Assembly: GCA_963995505.1 (NCBI GenBank)
Contig: OZ023181.1
Span: forward strand, 4,935,487-4,999,486
From: Hypericum androsaemum
Lineage: Eukaryota; Streptophyta; Magnoliopsida; Malpighiales; Hypericaceae
Direction of reading: 5' to 3'
Length of the DNA: 64,000 nt
Shown here: positions 1 through 11,233 of the stretch, piece by piece
Layout: each line of letters starts with the position of its first letter
Position numbering within the stretch: position 1 is the stretch's first letter
The notes under the pieces: generated by a model
Database searches by the model: none
Seen by the model: only the letters and a program-made list of their open reading frames with translations
What the model was told of the DNA's origin: nothing
Translations under genes and position numbers: made by a program

Positions 1-128
1 TGGCTCGGAAACTCATCAATAAAAATTCTCCTTTCTCTCCGTGGACGTAGGCATTAGGCCAAACCACGTTATCTCTTGTGTCCACGTTCTTTGTACATTT
101 TGTTCTCATGGTTGCTGAATTCCTAATA
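1..128 (+). repeat. 5' LTR (3' part only)
   Basis: The sequence is nearly the same as the right part of the LTR at 1522-1813, including the shared stretch about cgtggacgtaggcattaggc and the end gaattccta(a/-)-A. It ends at about 128 with CTAATA where the other LTR has CTAACA, so one terminal base has changed. Confidence 0.85.
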
Positions 129-130
129 AG

Positions 131-146
131 TGGTATCAAAGCTAAG
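131..146 (+). other. Primer binding site (initiator tRNA-Met type)
   Basis: TGGTATCAAAGCTAAG lies two bases after the LTR end. It resembles the usual plant Copia primer site TGGTATCAGAGC with one change in that core. Confidence 0.8.
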
Positions 147-160
147 GTTGGAGGATATTG

Positions 161-601
161 GATCACGGCGCAAAGTTTGCTCTTGTGAAGTTCGATGGTT
201 CATCGAATTTCGAGTTATGGCAAAGGCGTATCAATGATCTCCTCGTACAACAAGGAATGGTCATCGCGCTCTCAAGGAAGAAGCCTGAGAAGATGGAGGA
301 GCAAGAGTAGGATGAGTCAGAGGCCAAGGTGGTAGCAAAGATTCGCTTGTGCTTGGCGGATGATCAGGAGCCACCAGCTGGGTTGTGGAAGAGGATCCAG
401 GTCGGAGTCAAAGAAGTTCATGGAAGTGGCTTCAAGTGCGAAGAAGGGCACATAAAGGGGACTATCCAGGATGAACTGGGAATCAAGACAACGAGGAGGG
501 ATCGACATCCACAACCATGGCCACATGTTCAGACGGGTCGGATGGTGACTGACTTTCTGTCTCATCAAGCCCAATGCATCATGGTAATCTCTTTTCGTTA
601 G
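161..601 (+). pseudogene. Decayed Copia gag fragment
   Basis: Reading from 161, the frame gives a Copia gag N-terminus: a KFDGSSNFELWQRRINDLL motif, then QQGMVIAL. An in-frame TAG at 308-310 interrupts it. The frame then runs on through AKVVAKIRLCLADD to a stop at 601, but after about residue 65 the match to gag fades, which suggests an internal deletion or rearrangement. No ATG is seen at the expected start. It cannot encode a working capsid protein. Confidence 0.75.
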
Positions 602-1521
602 GGACCTTGGATTTTAATAGTGATAGTTATAAAGGTAGGTTAATGAAGGTGGAGAATGATGCGATGGTAGGGATGAGGAGTGAAAGAGAATACCTACAGG
701 TTAGTGAGGCATATTATTGTAGGTGGAGTCACATCAATGGGTCTGATGGAGTTGACAAAAGCTCAGGTCATATGAGGTTGGTTCGTATGAAGGAGCAAAG
801 GCTTGACATGGATGGTTTGAGTATAAATGGGATTTGCAAAGACATGGATAGCAAGCTATGATTGTTTTATGGAGTCATGGTCGGCAAGGAGCCATGGTTG
901 TCTCGGAGAAGCATTGTTAGCTGGGCCCCGCTATGGTTGTCTAAAGGGACGTGCACGTCAAAGGTTGGGTAGATTTTACATGAGGAATGCAAAGCCGTTG
1001 GTAGCACTACGGACGAATTGGGTATCTCACTCAAGGCCGAACGGTAGAGTTCATGGCATGTCGAGGGTTCTACTTGGTGGAACAAAAGGTTGCCCTTTGT
1101 ATGCTATGGCATGTAGCATTGATATGAGGCAAGAAGGTCCAGCGGAGAAGCAGTTCGATGTTGTGGAGCATGGGGCTGACCAGAAAATAGAGGACGCATC
1201 TATTGGTCGCAAGATTGCTTCAGCAGGTGGACTTGCTAGTTGGGGTTCAATGGAGATTGGAGAGAATAGGCCAAGCAAGCTCAAAAGTTTGAGCTTGAGG
1301 GCTGATTCCATGTAATTGAACGAAAAAAGGTGGTGAGAAAGTTGAGATGGTATTATTGATGGCGGTGTATCTATGGTCAATGTGGAGCTGGTAGAGTCGG
1401 TTTGGTTTCTCAAGTTCTCATGGTTCTTCATGTGGCGGTATTTCATCAAGGTGGAGCTTGTTGAAGTTTGGATGGAGCTTCATGATTCGTCCACGGGATG
1501 ATTTCTCGCCAATGTGGAGAT

Positions 1522-1813
1522 TGTTAGAGATGTCGAGAAATTAAAGAGGAAACGATTTGTAGGCTTGTTTCCTATTCTATTCTGACTAGGTTTTGGACTC
1601 CTAATTTGACTTAGATAGCTTACTTGATGTAAAAGGGTTTGCCTCTATATAAAGGCATGTTACCCTAAGGTTTTGCATGGCTTTGTGGCTCGAAAATTCA
1701 TCAATAAAAGTTCTCCTTTCTTTCCGTGGACGTAGGCATTAGGCCGAACCACGTAAACTCTTGCGTCCGTATTCTTTGCACGTTTTGTTCTCTTGGTTAC
1801 TGAATTCCTAACA
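1522..1813 (+). repeat. 3' LTR, 292 bp
   Basis: It begins TGTTAGAG and ends CCTAACA, so the two ends are inverted repeats of each other. It follows a purine-rich stretch (aatgtggagat). A TATA-like CTATATAAAGG at about 1646-1656 is in the expected promoter position, upstream of the U5-like end shared with the first LTR. Confidence 0.85.
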
Positions 1814-2662
1814 TTCACAATAGAAAATAGAGTTCTATTCTAATTAGGAATTTGGGACAAATCCTAAGAGATAGAAAGGTCTTAAATAGCACAAAGTGCA
1901 CGGAGTGATTGAGGCAAAACTGTCTATTATTAACAAGAGAAAATTCCTCTTTTCTTATCACGGAGGGTGTTTGCTATTATTTCGGGCTTTTTTTTTGTCT
2001 GTGGACCTATTTGGAGGGGACAAGAATGTTTGTTTACTTTGGGACATAGTCTACATTCTTGATGGGTTTTATTCAGTAAATTTGCCTTTTTCAGCCAGCT
2101 ACTATCTTAGAACTCGTAGTTCAATCTGTTTTAAGCCTTCCATTAGATCTTGCACTATAAGATGAAAATTGTTAATTATTTGGTCGCGGATGTGGAGAAG
2201 ACAGTATTTTGTGTCTGATTCATATATATATATTATTTTCTACCTGGGATTTCGTACACATAAATGCCGAACCCGCTTTGTCTTCCGTTGCTATTTCATC
2301 TTCAGTTACAGGTTGCAATGGGGGAATTACAACTACAGACGTGCTTCTTGGAATCTCCAGGTCACAAGGTATTGGCCACCCTTTGGTTTCGATTATGCGA
2401 AAGCAGAACAGCTCAAGTCTTTTGAGTTCTGGACTTGTTTTGGTTCATGGATGATGATGATGATACCTGCGGTCTCGGCTCGAAAGATTGGTTTCTTTCT
2501 TGTGATCCTAGATAAATCTGTCAAAAAGTGGTTTAGGCTTGTCATGTTAGAAGGAAACCTTCATGTTTGGTTCAGCACGGACAAGATATCAAACCAACAA
2601 GGTTGGTGTTTGGACTTATTACATCATTGAACATATCTAGTGTCCCTGTGATTTATTGCCAT
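1814..2662. other. Spacer between the Copia element and the MATE gene
   Basis: I recognise no gene here. The first 100 bases have a composition like an LTR tail but no partner was found. Open frames at 1896-2165 and 2169-2630 encode no family I can name. A short AATAAA on the minus strand (complement of about 2652-2657) could be the poly(A) signal of the MATE gene. Confidence 0.5.
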
Positions 2663-4135
2663 TTAAACTGCATCCTGGTGCTGGCTAGATGCAAGTTTCT
2701 GCGCCTTGTTGGCTTCTACTTGCCAGTCGATCCTAGCGATGAAAATGAGTAGCAGGATCAAGCAAGCCGCTATGCCGATCAAGAATCCTATCAGCATCCC
2801 GGCGAGCCCCATTCCGGCCCTGAAGGCCAACAGCACTGCCACAGGTAATGCCAGTAGATAGAATCCTCCTAGATTGGCATACATGGCCAACCAAGGCCGA
2901 GCTGTTCCGCGGATGATACCCCCGCAAACTGCAACAGGGAAGTTTACTACTTCCAGGAGAGCCATCAGTATCATTGCTCTCTTTACCCCTCTTACAATCT
3001 CTGGATCATGGCTGAAAAGGGATCCCCAAATTCCTCTTGCCCCTACCATAACCAACCCACCTACACACCCCGAAATCGCACCGATCGCCAGTGTAACGTA
3101 AGCCGCTCGGTGTGCTGCGATTGCTTGGTTGGCGCCTAGCTCGTTCGACACCCGGATAGAAGCACAGGTTGCTAGTGAGAGCATCACAGAGAAGAGCAAG
3201 TAGTCAAAGTTTAGCACAATGACTAGGACTCCTACTGCCTGACTGGCATTAGCAAGCCTTCCGGTGAGCAGGACCAATATCTCCCAGCACCACCATTCAA
3301 GGCAGGTGGTTAGGCAGCATGGTGTGCACAGCTTCAGCAGCCTAAGCCAGTCTTGGCGGGTTTGGTCGAACCATCCCCCGTCTTTCCAGCTCCCTCCTTT
3401 GCTGTTTTCGACCACCAACACGTACACCGCGAGCAACACGACCACCAGAAGATCGGTAGCCCAAACCGCCATAGCCACGCCCTGGATTCCCTTTGCTCTG
3501 ACCAGCAGCACGTTAACCGGCACATGGAAAGCTAGAGCTAAAGCCGAGCTGAGCATTGTGGGAACATTAGTACCTTGCGAGCTCAGGTATGTCCTGAGAG
3601 GACAGAGCAACGAAGTCACGACCAAATCGGGAAGGAGATAAACGAGGTAGGACTTGGCAACACGTGACATGTCCTCTTGCTGGCCGAAATGGATGAGGAT
3701 CTTGTCGACACTGAGCCACAGGCACGATATAGGAACCGACACGAGGAGCAACAACGAGATCACCATGAGAAGAGTCATGTGCAATAGCCTGAAGTTCTTA
3801 GCACCCCAAGCTTGGCCGCAGATGGGTTCCATGGCACCGCACAGACCATTCAAGACGGAGAAGCCAGTGACATTCGCGAAAGTGAAGCCGAGCGCGCCTC
3901 CTGCCAATTCCAGCTTCCCAAGCCTCCCTAGGAACGCTGTCGTGATTGCCATCTTCACAAACCATGTCAAATTCATAGCCAGCATGGGAACTGTTATCTG
4001 TTTCTGCGTCTTCAACTCCGCGAGCAGTGTCTCCTTCGTGTTCGGAGGCCATTTTCGCCCGACAGTTGGAGGAGGTGGAGGAGGCTGGAAGGTGATGGGG
4101 TCAGATGATTTTTCAGGTGCTGACAATGGAGGCAT
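2663..4135 (-). CDS. DTX: MATE/DETOXIFICATION family efflux transporter
   Basis: An uninterrupted 490-residue frame encodes a multidrug and toxic compound extrusion (MATE) protein, an antiporter that moves organic solutes or hormones across a membrane, driven by a proton or cation gradient. After a proline-rich cytosolic N-terminus (about residues 15-30), two MatE repeats cover about 45-205 and 265-430, together giving around twelve hydrophobic segments. Family motifs seen include GLCGAMEPICGQAWGAKN (97-114), CLEWWCWE (278-285) and RVSNELGAN (328-336). An intronless gene and these motifs fit the plant clade that contains Arabidopsis DTX48-DTX56, whose members affect iron or ABA transport, CO2 signalling and leaf initiation. 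Substrate and membrane cannot be read from sequence. The first ATG of the frame is the natural start, and the length is typical of the family. Antisense frames across it are shadows. Confidence 0.95.
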   Translation of the reverse strand: MPPLSAPEKSSDPITFQPPPPPPTVGRKWPPNTKETLLAELKTQKQITVPMLAMNLTWFVKMAITTAFLGRLGKLELAGGALGFTFANVTGFSVLNGLCGAMEPICGQAWGAKNFRLLHMTLLMVISLLLLVSVPISCLWLSVDKILIHFGQQEDMSRVAKSYLVYLLPDLVVTSLLCPLRTYLSSQGTNVPTMLSSALALAFHVPVNVLLVRAKGIQGVAMAVWATDLLVVVLLAVYVLVVENSKGGSWKDGGWFDQTRQDWLRLLKLCTPCCLTTCLEWWCWEILVLLTGRLANASQAVGVLVIVLNFDYLLFSVMLSLATCASIRVSNELGANQAIAAHRAAYVTLAIGAISGCVGGLVMVGARGIWGSLFSHDPEIVRGVKRAMILMALLEVVNFPVAVCGGIIRGTARPWLAMYANLGGFYLLALPVAVLLAFRAGMGLAGMLIGFLIGIAACLILLLIFIARIDWQVEANKAQKLASSQHQDAV

Positions 4136-4191
4136 TGTTGTCGAGCAAAAGAAAAAAAAGGAGGGGTTGGTGTTTCTTGTACCAATTTTAT

Positions 4192-4198
4192 TATATAA
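4192..4198 (-). promoter_or_regulatory. Possible TATA box of the MATE gene
   Basis: TATATAA on the minus strand lies 57-63 bases upstream of the MATE start codon. Transcription would then begin about 30 bases before the ATG, giving a short leader. Only the motif and its position support this. Confidence 0.4.
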
Positions 4199-4199
4199 T

Positions 4200-5267
4200 C
4201 TTCCTTATCGCAGGCTGAAATGGTTTCGTATATGGTTACTTAAGTGAGACAGAAATGGCGGTAATTATGGTGCGTGCACAAGTATCGTGAACGTATCAGC
4301 TAGCTACAAAGCAAAAGAAGTGTTGTGGATTGTGGCCTTTTTGTAACGACCAATTGCGAAGAGAGGAGAGTTTGGCGGGTTTATTCTTATACGCATGGTG
4401 CGGGATGAGTATGCGAGGGCCCGGACATTGTTTTTTTCGTAGTTATCATATTTACGAATAACAATCAATTTTATAATAGAATATTATCGTACTTTATAAA
4501 AGAATAACTCTCTCAATAGTAACTTTTTTATTTACAAGATTCGAACTTCAGATTTTCATTGAAGGAATTCAAATTCCTTGTATTGTTATTACATGTGTGC
4601 AATTGCATATGGGAATACATGCGTCCATGGTGTTTACTTGATGCAACTCCGTAGCCTTCACGTTTTTGCGATGGGTAAAAGAAGATAAAAAAAAAGAACT
4701 CGTTAATACACTTCCAAGTTGAGGATACCTGGACAAAAAACGTGAGGCAATTCTGTTGGTAGTAAAATTTAAGATCTAAAATATTCGGTTGAAGTCAAAC
4801 TATAATCAGTAATTTTAAACCTTGACACTAACCGTCTATCTACAGTTTCGTCGTGATTTATAATATTTCCACAAATGGTAACTCGCTTGTCTATTTTTTT
4901 TGGTAGGTAGTAACTCGCTTGTCTATCTCCCATGTATACTGAGGTTGGTCAAATTCGAATTCTGATAAAACGACGGTGGTAAAATCTTGCTAGAAAGAAT
5001 TTCATCACTATTTAAAAATTTTATACGACTCGAATTGAAGTTAGTTAATCTGTTCATATATCGGTTTAGAAAGAAAAAGTCTGGTAAAGAAAACTAGGTA
5101 TAAACATGTAGATGTTCAAAACTGTAGATATAAGCACGATCTATTGTCATACGTGGTTACCATTTGGGGAAAATTGTAGATGTTCAAAATGAATCAAAAG
5201 AGGAAGAGACAACAGATATTAGTCAATTAAGTCGCCACATAGATTCTCTGACATTAATATTTTTCAT
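4200..5267. other. AT-rich intergenic DNA
   Basis: No gene seen. It contains the upstream region of the MATE gene. A stretch near 4500-4560 contains a SINE-like reverse-strand GTTCGAATC box, too weak to call as an element. Confidence 0.5.
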
Positions 5268-5276
5268 GTTCTACGT

Positions 5277-5640
5277 GGGAGCGGATTTGGTCCTGGAAGG
5301 ACAAATCCAACCAGGACCGTCCTGGACGATTTAATGGTTGATTTAGTTATGATTCAATGATTCATTTAATTATGATTCAATGGTCTACCTAGTTATGATT
5401 CAATGGTCCGTTTTTTCCCGTCCCGGATAAATCGGGGTCCGTCCCAGTTACTCAGTTACGATTCAAGGGTTTACTCAGTTACGATTCAAGGGTTTACCCA
5501 GTTATGATTCAATGGTTGTGGGCTTTTTTTATTTTGCACCCTCGTATTTCTGCATTTTTACAAAATAGTCCCCGCATGTCCTTCAATAAAAATCTTCCAG
5601 TACCGTGCTGGATTTGGCCTCCAGGACTAAATCCGGTCCC
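5277..5640 (+). mobile_element. Mutator-like MITE with internal minisatellite, family 2 copy a
   Basis: The 364-bp element has inverted ends of about 30 bp (left GGGAGCGGATTTGGTCCTGG; right, read inward, GGGACCGGATTTAGTCCTGG). It is flanked by 9-bp direct repeats GTTCTACGT (5268-5276) and GTTCTGCGT (5641-5649), which differ at one base. Inside is a minisatellite with a unit of about 23 bp around the core GTTATGATTCAATGG, in two blocks (about 5334-5408 and 5450-5515). A T-rich core at 5518-5570 is shared with family 3. It has no coding capacity. The same family occurs inverted at 32730-33227. Confidence 0.85.
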
Positions 5641-5649
5641 GTTCTGCGT

Positions 5650-7551
5650 CCTGCAAATTTGTTTAATAGCATCTTGCAAGTTATACTCTTACTCCAAGAA
5701 TCAGTAGCACAAATTTCTAAAAATGCAACTACGTTAAAAACGAACATGTCACTTTTTTGGTCATGCCCGATTAGTTTATAGTAAATACTAATATGCCAAA
5801 TAGTTTCGGAAAAATAAATAAGAATTATGGTAGTCGAAAACTAAAATAAAACTGGGGAAAGTATTATTGTGTGGTCCTATTTTTCTCTTCTTTACCAACT
5901 GAGCCACTTTGCTTTCCACTTGGTTCCCCGTTCATAAAGCATCCATATCTGCCTATTTTTTGTGTGTGGTCATTTTGTGATTCGTATCTATAGCTAATTT
6001 AGCACCTAGCATTAATTTTTTTTAAGGGCCCTCCTGAATCTTCTTCTTTTAGTTAATTATATGTACCATAACGATGCTTTTGACCCTAGTGGTCTAATTA
6101 GAAAATATCTTGTTTCGAACACGACTATTCCTAAGAGTCAAATTCGGGAAACAACAAGTCCTTTCTATGGGTAAAGATAAAAAAATTTCAATAAGAGTTG
6201 ATTTTAAATGATAAGCGATTTAAATTATCTTCAGAAAATTTTGAATTCAAGTCGTACGAATAACAAGGACACAATTGAGAAAATCATATCTCTAAATAAT
6301 GAAAAAGTTATAAAAAACGACACCAGCAAGGACTAGAATGAGAATTCGTTAAAATGCTTATTTACCTGCTTCAGATACGAATCAGTTAGTTATACCCACG
6401 ATGTGGATTCTTAAAACGGGATGGGAATGAAATTGGGGAATGGAACATTAGAAATTAAGTATGTCATGAAGAATCATTCTTGAATGAGATTAGGGAATTT
6501 AAGGAAAACGAAACTTTAACAGAAGATTTGGATACCCTATCTTGGTTTTCGGTGTTAGATTCAACGTGGAGAATAGAATATTTGCCGTATGATAATTTTT
6601 TGTCGGTTAATAAATAGTTTATGACTCATGGTAAAAACAATATTACATCTTGAATACATACAGAGAATACACAGAGAGTCAGAGTTGTTTTTGTTATTGT
6701 TTTAAAATAAATAAATTTGATTAGTTCTATTTGAATCATCGGTCTAACCAGATTAGTTGAACAATTCAATTGGTTGTGTGTCCAACTATCATTCAATTTT
6801 TTTTTCTCAAAAAAAACTATCATTCGAGTTTTTGGTAAAATGACCCGATTTGGTCGCGGTCGGATTTTTTTTAAACAATGGCTACGTGCAATTACTCTGA
6901 CAGTGACGTGTTAACCCTTATCAGCTTCGAAATCTTTACTGTTCAATCTAATTTATTCAAGATTATCTCCGAGTATAATGTGCCCTTCCTTGTCAAATAG
7001 GCAAAGAAAAGAGGTACACCTCTGATTCAACTAGGAAATATTTATTAATTATTCTACAAGAACTTTTTTGAGTTTTTTTAACAAGACATTCGACTTTGAA
7101 TAAATGATTTTTTATTAGGTTAGGTTATGTTTAGATATTATACAGTACCAGAAAACTAGTTAATTCACAAAAATAAGTGTTTTTACCCCCTAATTGACGT
7201 AAGGTTGTTCATATCATATTTGAGTCTATGGTGAATGTTTGGGTAGCATGTGTAAAAAAAAGTTAATTAATTCATAAAAGATACATACTTTTTTGGGTGT
7301 TGTGGTTAAGCGTTATTACTGTAATTAGTGGCCATTAGACATTGCCAGAGTGGAGCTAGTGCAATGTACACCACTTAGATATATTTAAATATTTCTCTTA
7401 AAAAAAGATATATTTAAATACGGGAAAGGAAAAACAACTAGATATGTCCTTTCTAGGAAAATGATTGATTTGGGAATCTAATGTAACGGGCTTGAGGTCC
7501 ACAACAGTATTAAGTTCAAAGTAGCGCTTGATTAGTCAGAAATATTAGTTA
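5650..7551. other. AT-rich intergenic DNA
   Basis: No gene, RNA or clear repeat was recognised. Open frames are short and not conserved-looking. Confidence 0.5.
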
Positions 7552-7560
7552 TTGATTTAA

Positions 7561-8142
7561 GGAAAAAGTCTATTTAAGTACTATGTGGTATTCCAAAAAA
7601 TTAAGTAATTACTTTGTGGTTTAAAACGTATCAATTGAGTCAAATTTATTCTAATTATAATCAATTAGCTGCCCAGACCTTGCCCGTCTTGCCCGAAACC
7701 TGACCGGTCACGTAAACCAGCCACATCGGATTTCTCGCCCTATCCCCCCTCTCTCTCTCTAATTTCTAATTTCTATTTTTCCAACCAAAAAGAAGAACGG
7801 AGAGAGGCTTAAACTCCCCACACACACACCCCCCCTAACGATTTGGAGTTGGAGTACAATCTCAAATCTCCATCCGGACCGGAGTTTGCAAGATTCAAAG
7901 AGAGCAAGTTCAAAGAGAGGGAAGAAGAGGAAGAAGAGGGGAGAGAGCGAGGATACACGTGGTGCTACATCATCAGAGAAATCTGATGTTGTTGGTTCAC
8001 GTGGCTAGTCAGGGTCTGGGCAGCTACCCAGGCTTATAATTGACTTTAATTAGAATAAGTTTGACTCAATTGATACGTTTTAAACCACATGGTACTGACT
8101 TAATTTTTTGCAATACTACAAAGTACTTAGGTGGATTTTTCC
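7561..8142. mobile_element. Mutator-like element with long inverted repeats and a UTR-like core
   Basis: The 582-bp element is bounded by perfect 9-bp direct repeats TTGATTTAA (7552-7560 and 8143-8151). Its arms, about 7561-7735 and 7968-8142, are imperfect inverted repeats; both contain the word TTTAAAACGTATCAATTGAG when read inward, and the match includes GCTGCCCAGACC. The middle (about 7736-7967) differs in composition: CT-rich, then CACACA/C-rich, then an AG-rich run, like a plant 5' untranslated region. It may be a captured gene leader. There is no transposase. Confidence 0.85.
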
Positions 8143-8151
8143 TTGATTTAA

Positions 8152-9026
8152 ATTGTAACAATCTAATAAATTTGCACAATAAAAATTTAAACCAATGAAT
8201 TCTAGCAATACTATGTAGTAAAATATAAGACTATATTATTAAAAATGAGTGAATAAAAAATTTGGTGCCTGATAAAATTTATAAAAAAATTATTTAATAT
8301 TAAATATAATTATTTAATTTTTTTATTTAACTAGAAAATATAGAGAAATCTGGATTTTTTTTAGTTAGAGAGAAATGTGGTTAGCGGTCAATTTTTAAAA
8401 CATTGCACGTAGCACTCCAAGAAAGATTCGTGAACGGTGCACCATTCTTGCATGGCCCCATTTCCCACTACCACTTGACTTCAATCATTATTAAGTCATT
8501 AGGGTTTGATATCTTATTTTGGTGGGGATTGTGGTTCGATATATAAAAATTAATAATATTCCTTTTCTACAAAAAAGCGTTATTAGTCATCTTAATAGAC
8601 CAAAATATTTCAAGAAGCTTTTTTAACATTTAATCTCTCCATCGGTTATGAATGAAAATTGAACAAAGTGATCAAACATTTAGATTTAATAGAAAATATC
8701 TTATGTTCAAGTTTTATATTGAAGTGATTCTGAATAACAGATATTAAAAAAACTCTCCGCTGGCTCTTTTGTATGCGCAGAAATTTTCTTATGTTTACAT
8801 TGTGCTATATTAACGTGCATCCGTAAACATCCTATGTTACTCTTGATAATAAATTTTATCAGAACATTGTGATTAAAAACACTATAATATTAACCGAAAA
8901 ATGTAAATTTTAGTATCAAGCTATTTAGAATCGATTAAGATTTTATTATGTTCTTTTTCCAATATCAATTTATATGTATAAACAGATTGGTCCTAAAAAA
9001 AGAACTAGAGCAATTTAGGGTTAGTT
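8152..9026. other. AT-rich intergenic DNA
   Basis: No feature recognised. Confidence 0.5.
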
Positions 9027-9386
9027 AAGAACTATATATCTTGAAAAAGAACGCAAATTAATATCTCGTGTCAACTTAGATAGTTAACATGCATATGATA
9101 CAAAAATTAGAAGTTAAAATCGCGGCTATGAAGAAAATTCGTTGCGAAATCTGAAATTAAAATCCCCAAAGAGGTGTTTGTCGAAACTTTGCCTCGGCTC
9201 GATGTCAAGAACTATATATCTTGAAAAAGAACGCAAATTAATATCTCGTGTCAACTTAGATAGTTAATATGCATATGATACAAAAATTAGAAGTTAAAGC
9301 CGCGGCTCTGAAAGAAATCTATTTTGCCGAATCTGAAGTTAAAGTCTCCAAAGAAATTTTTGTCGGAACTTTGCCTCAGCTCGATA
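9027..9386 (+). repeat. Tandem duplication, two units of 180 bp
   Basis: The unit starting AAGAACTATATATCTTGAAA at 9027 recurs at 9207. The two copies are nearly identical over their first 90 bases and more diverged afterwards. Each unit contains part of the target-site flank plus the 5' part of the LINE fragment described below, so the duplication came after the LINE insertion. Confidence 0.85.
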
Positions 9387-9823
9387 TTAGCAGAGTCGGA
9401 GGTTTTCGATGTTGTTTTACAAGTGGAGATTTCGGCTGAAGCGTGGCGTCTCGCAATCGTTTCCGACTTCTCATGAGATGAAAATGCCTCCTTAATTCTT
9501 CAAGCGATTAAGGATGTGGCTCGTGAGTTGGTGCTAAATTAATCTTTCGACCCTCCTTAATTTTGGCATTTGGTTTTGGGCAAGGAAGCTTGGGAGTTTA
9601 GCTTGCGACTTGCGGCTGGCCTGCTACTTTTTTACTAGGAAGCTTGTGGACATTTGGGATTGGTTTTCTTCCTTCCCATTTTGAATTTGGTTGTTAGGTA
9701 GTATTTATTTTGTAGTTAGCTACTTTGATATGTTCTATCTTGCACTCAATGTGATGTAATTATCATGGAGTAACTATCCTTGGAGTTTTTTAAGGAGTAA
9801 TAAAATTTTACTTATAAAAAAAT
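9111..9823 (+). mobile_element. 5'-truncated LINE ORF1-type fragment (copy 3)
   Basis: It is homologous to the 3' parts of the elements at 45460-47481 and 49419-50228: a GGAGATTTCGGCTGAAGCGT stretch matches their GGAGGTTTCTGCGGAGGCGT. It ends in the same kind of tail (ttttacttataaaaaaa). A 13-bp direct repeat ATACAAAAATTAG follows at 9824-9836 and also precedes it at 9098-9110 and 9278-9290; the two left copies come from the 180-bp tandem duplication. Coding sequence is badly decayed. Confidence 0.75.
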
Positions 9824-9836
9824 ATACAAAAATTAG

Positions 9837-10941
9837 GTATGTACATACGTAATTTAAAATTGAAAATAATATATTCAGTGAAAGAGTTAAAAGATATTTA
9901 ACCTAATAACACAAAAAACATTCAATTTCAAAGTTCAAACTCCAAATATAATACTATACATAAAAAAAATTCGGTGAACGAATTGCAATTGACATAATGC
10001 ATTCAGACTCGGCCCAAGAACTGCTCACGCACAAATTGGGCCTTCATCCGAGAATGGTCTTTATCACTGATTATCGATTACATTCAGCCCAGACCTTTAT
10101 CACTGAAAATTGTTCTTTATCCGGTTTACCTCGCAAAGGCAGCTCATTCGGATGAAATTTATATAGTGCCATCGCCAACTTGCGCGAACAACAATATGTC
10201 ACAGGTTTAAATTGCTTTGATACAATATTTGAATTTTTATATTTAATTCAATTTTTTTAATATTTCAAAAACTTAGCTCTATTAATTATACAAGTGAGTT
10301 GGAATTGGAAATGATATATTCGGTAACTAGATGCTCCAAAATTACCAGAGGGTCAAGCACATGAAGACAATAAACTATAGAAATAGTATTTGCTTATTGT
10401 GCAATCCATAGAAGTAATTTACATCATCCACTACTCTTACATATCGTCCAGATAAAATTACAGTCGTTGCTTTACTTAATTATCAACTAATTCTTGCTTC
10501 GTGGATAAAATATTGTGATTGCTATTTATAACCATTCTTCATGTTTGCCTAGCCGCTCTGTGATATATTTTATAATATGCTATCCAAAGAAACTACTTTA
10601 GGTTGCGACATTCATTATCCATGGGCTAATACTTATTAATTCAAAAGTATATATTTTTAACATTTTTCTAAAGTGCCTATCATTCTTGCCTCAATTTATA
10701 TGTATTCCTTACAGTCTACTATTTCTTCTCCATGCAAGTACAATTGCGTCGTCATAATAAATTAGAACACTCAATTCCCCTTTTTTATGTGTGTGTGGGT
10801 GAAATCAAGTTCAACTTTTAGCCAACAATCTTTTTTAGGAATCAATTAATGTAATGGAATGTGACAGATAATTAAATGACATGTATTAACTGTACCTCTG
10901 CCTTTCTTTCTTCCTCGTGATCACACACCGGAAAATAAATG
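9837..10941. other. AT-rich intergenic DNA
   Basis: No gene or clear repeat recognised. Confidence 0.5.
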
Positions 10942-10950
10942 AGCAAGAGG

Positions 10951-11233
10951 GGCTTTAGATTGGGTACGAAGTGAAGAAAATGATTCCGATCGGTTTGGAG
11001 TGAAAGAGATTGCATTGGCATGTCCAGTTATGTGATACTGGCATGTCCCATTATGTCATATTGGCCAGTGTATTTTCCGTGTTTCCGATACTGACATGTT
11101 CTTTTATGTCATACTGGCCTGCGTGATTTTTTTTATTTTGGTCCTTATGGTTTTATATTTTTGCAAAAAGGCTCTCGCGTGTTCTTTACTCCAAACCGTT
11201 TAGAATGAGAACATTCTGTACATAATCCAGCCC
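10951..11233 (-). mobile_element. Mutator-like MITE with internal minisatellite, family 3 copy a
   Basis: The 283-bp element is flanked by AGCAAGAGG (10942-10950) and AGCTAGAGG (11234-11242), an 8/9 match. Its ends are imperfect inverted repeats that include CGGTTTGGAGT. The internal unit of about 23 bp, around TTATGTGATACTGGCATGTC, recurs about three times in 11010-11125. A T-rich core at about 11125-11170 (TTTATTTTGGTCC, then TTTTTGCAAAAA) is shared with the copy at 24322-24772, which lies in the opposite orientation. Confidence 0.8.

Larger units (their letters stand above)
1..1813 (+). mobile_element. Non-autonomous Copia-type LTR retrotransposon (5' end outside window)
   Basis: The window opens inside a 5' LTR whose last 128 bases match the right part of a second copy at 1522-1813. 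A tRNA-Met-type primer binding site follows the first LTR, and a purine-rich stretch lies just before the second. The roughly 1.4 kb between the LTRs holds a decayed gag start and no recognisable protease, integrase, reverse transcriptase or RNase H. This is therefore an internally deleted element that would have needed proteins from a relative to move. The target-site duplication cannot be checked because the left flank is outside the window. Confidence 0.85.

Noticed and set aside
1814..1990. Possible second LTR tail just after the Copia element
   Set aside because: Composition is suggestive, but no partner copy, primer site or flank repeat was found in the window.
2169..2630. 153-codon frame between the Copia element and the MATE gene
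   Set aside because: No recognisable domain, and composition like the non-coding spacer; splice-like signals near 2309-2360 are not supported by any conserved peptide.
3264..4247. Plus-strand frames across the MATE gene (125 and 197 codons)
   Set aside because: They are shadows of the minus-strand MATE coding sequence and match no protein family.
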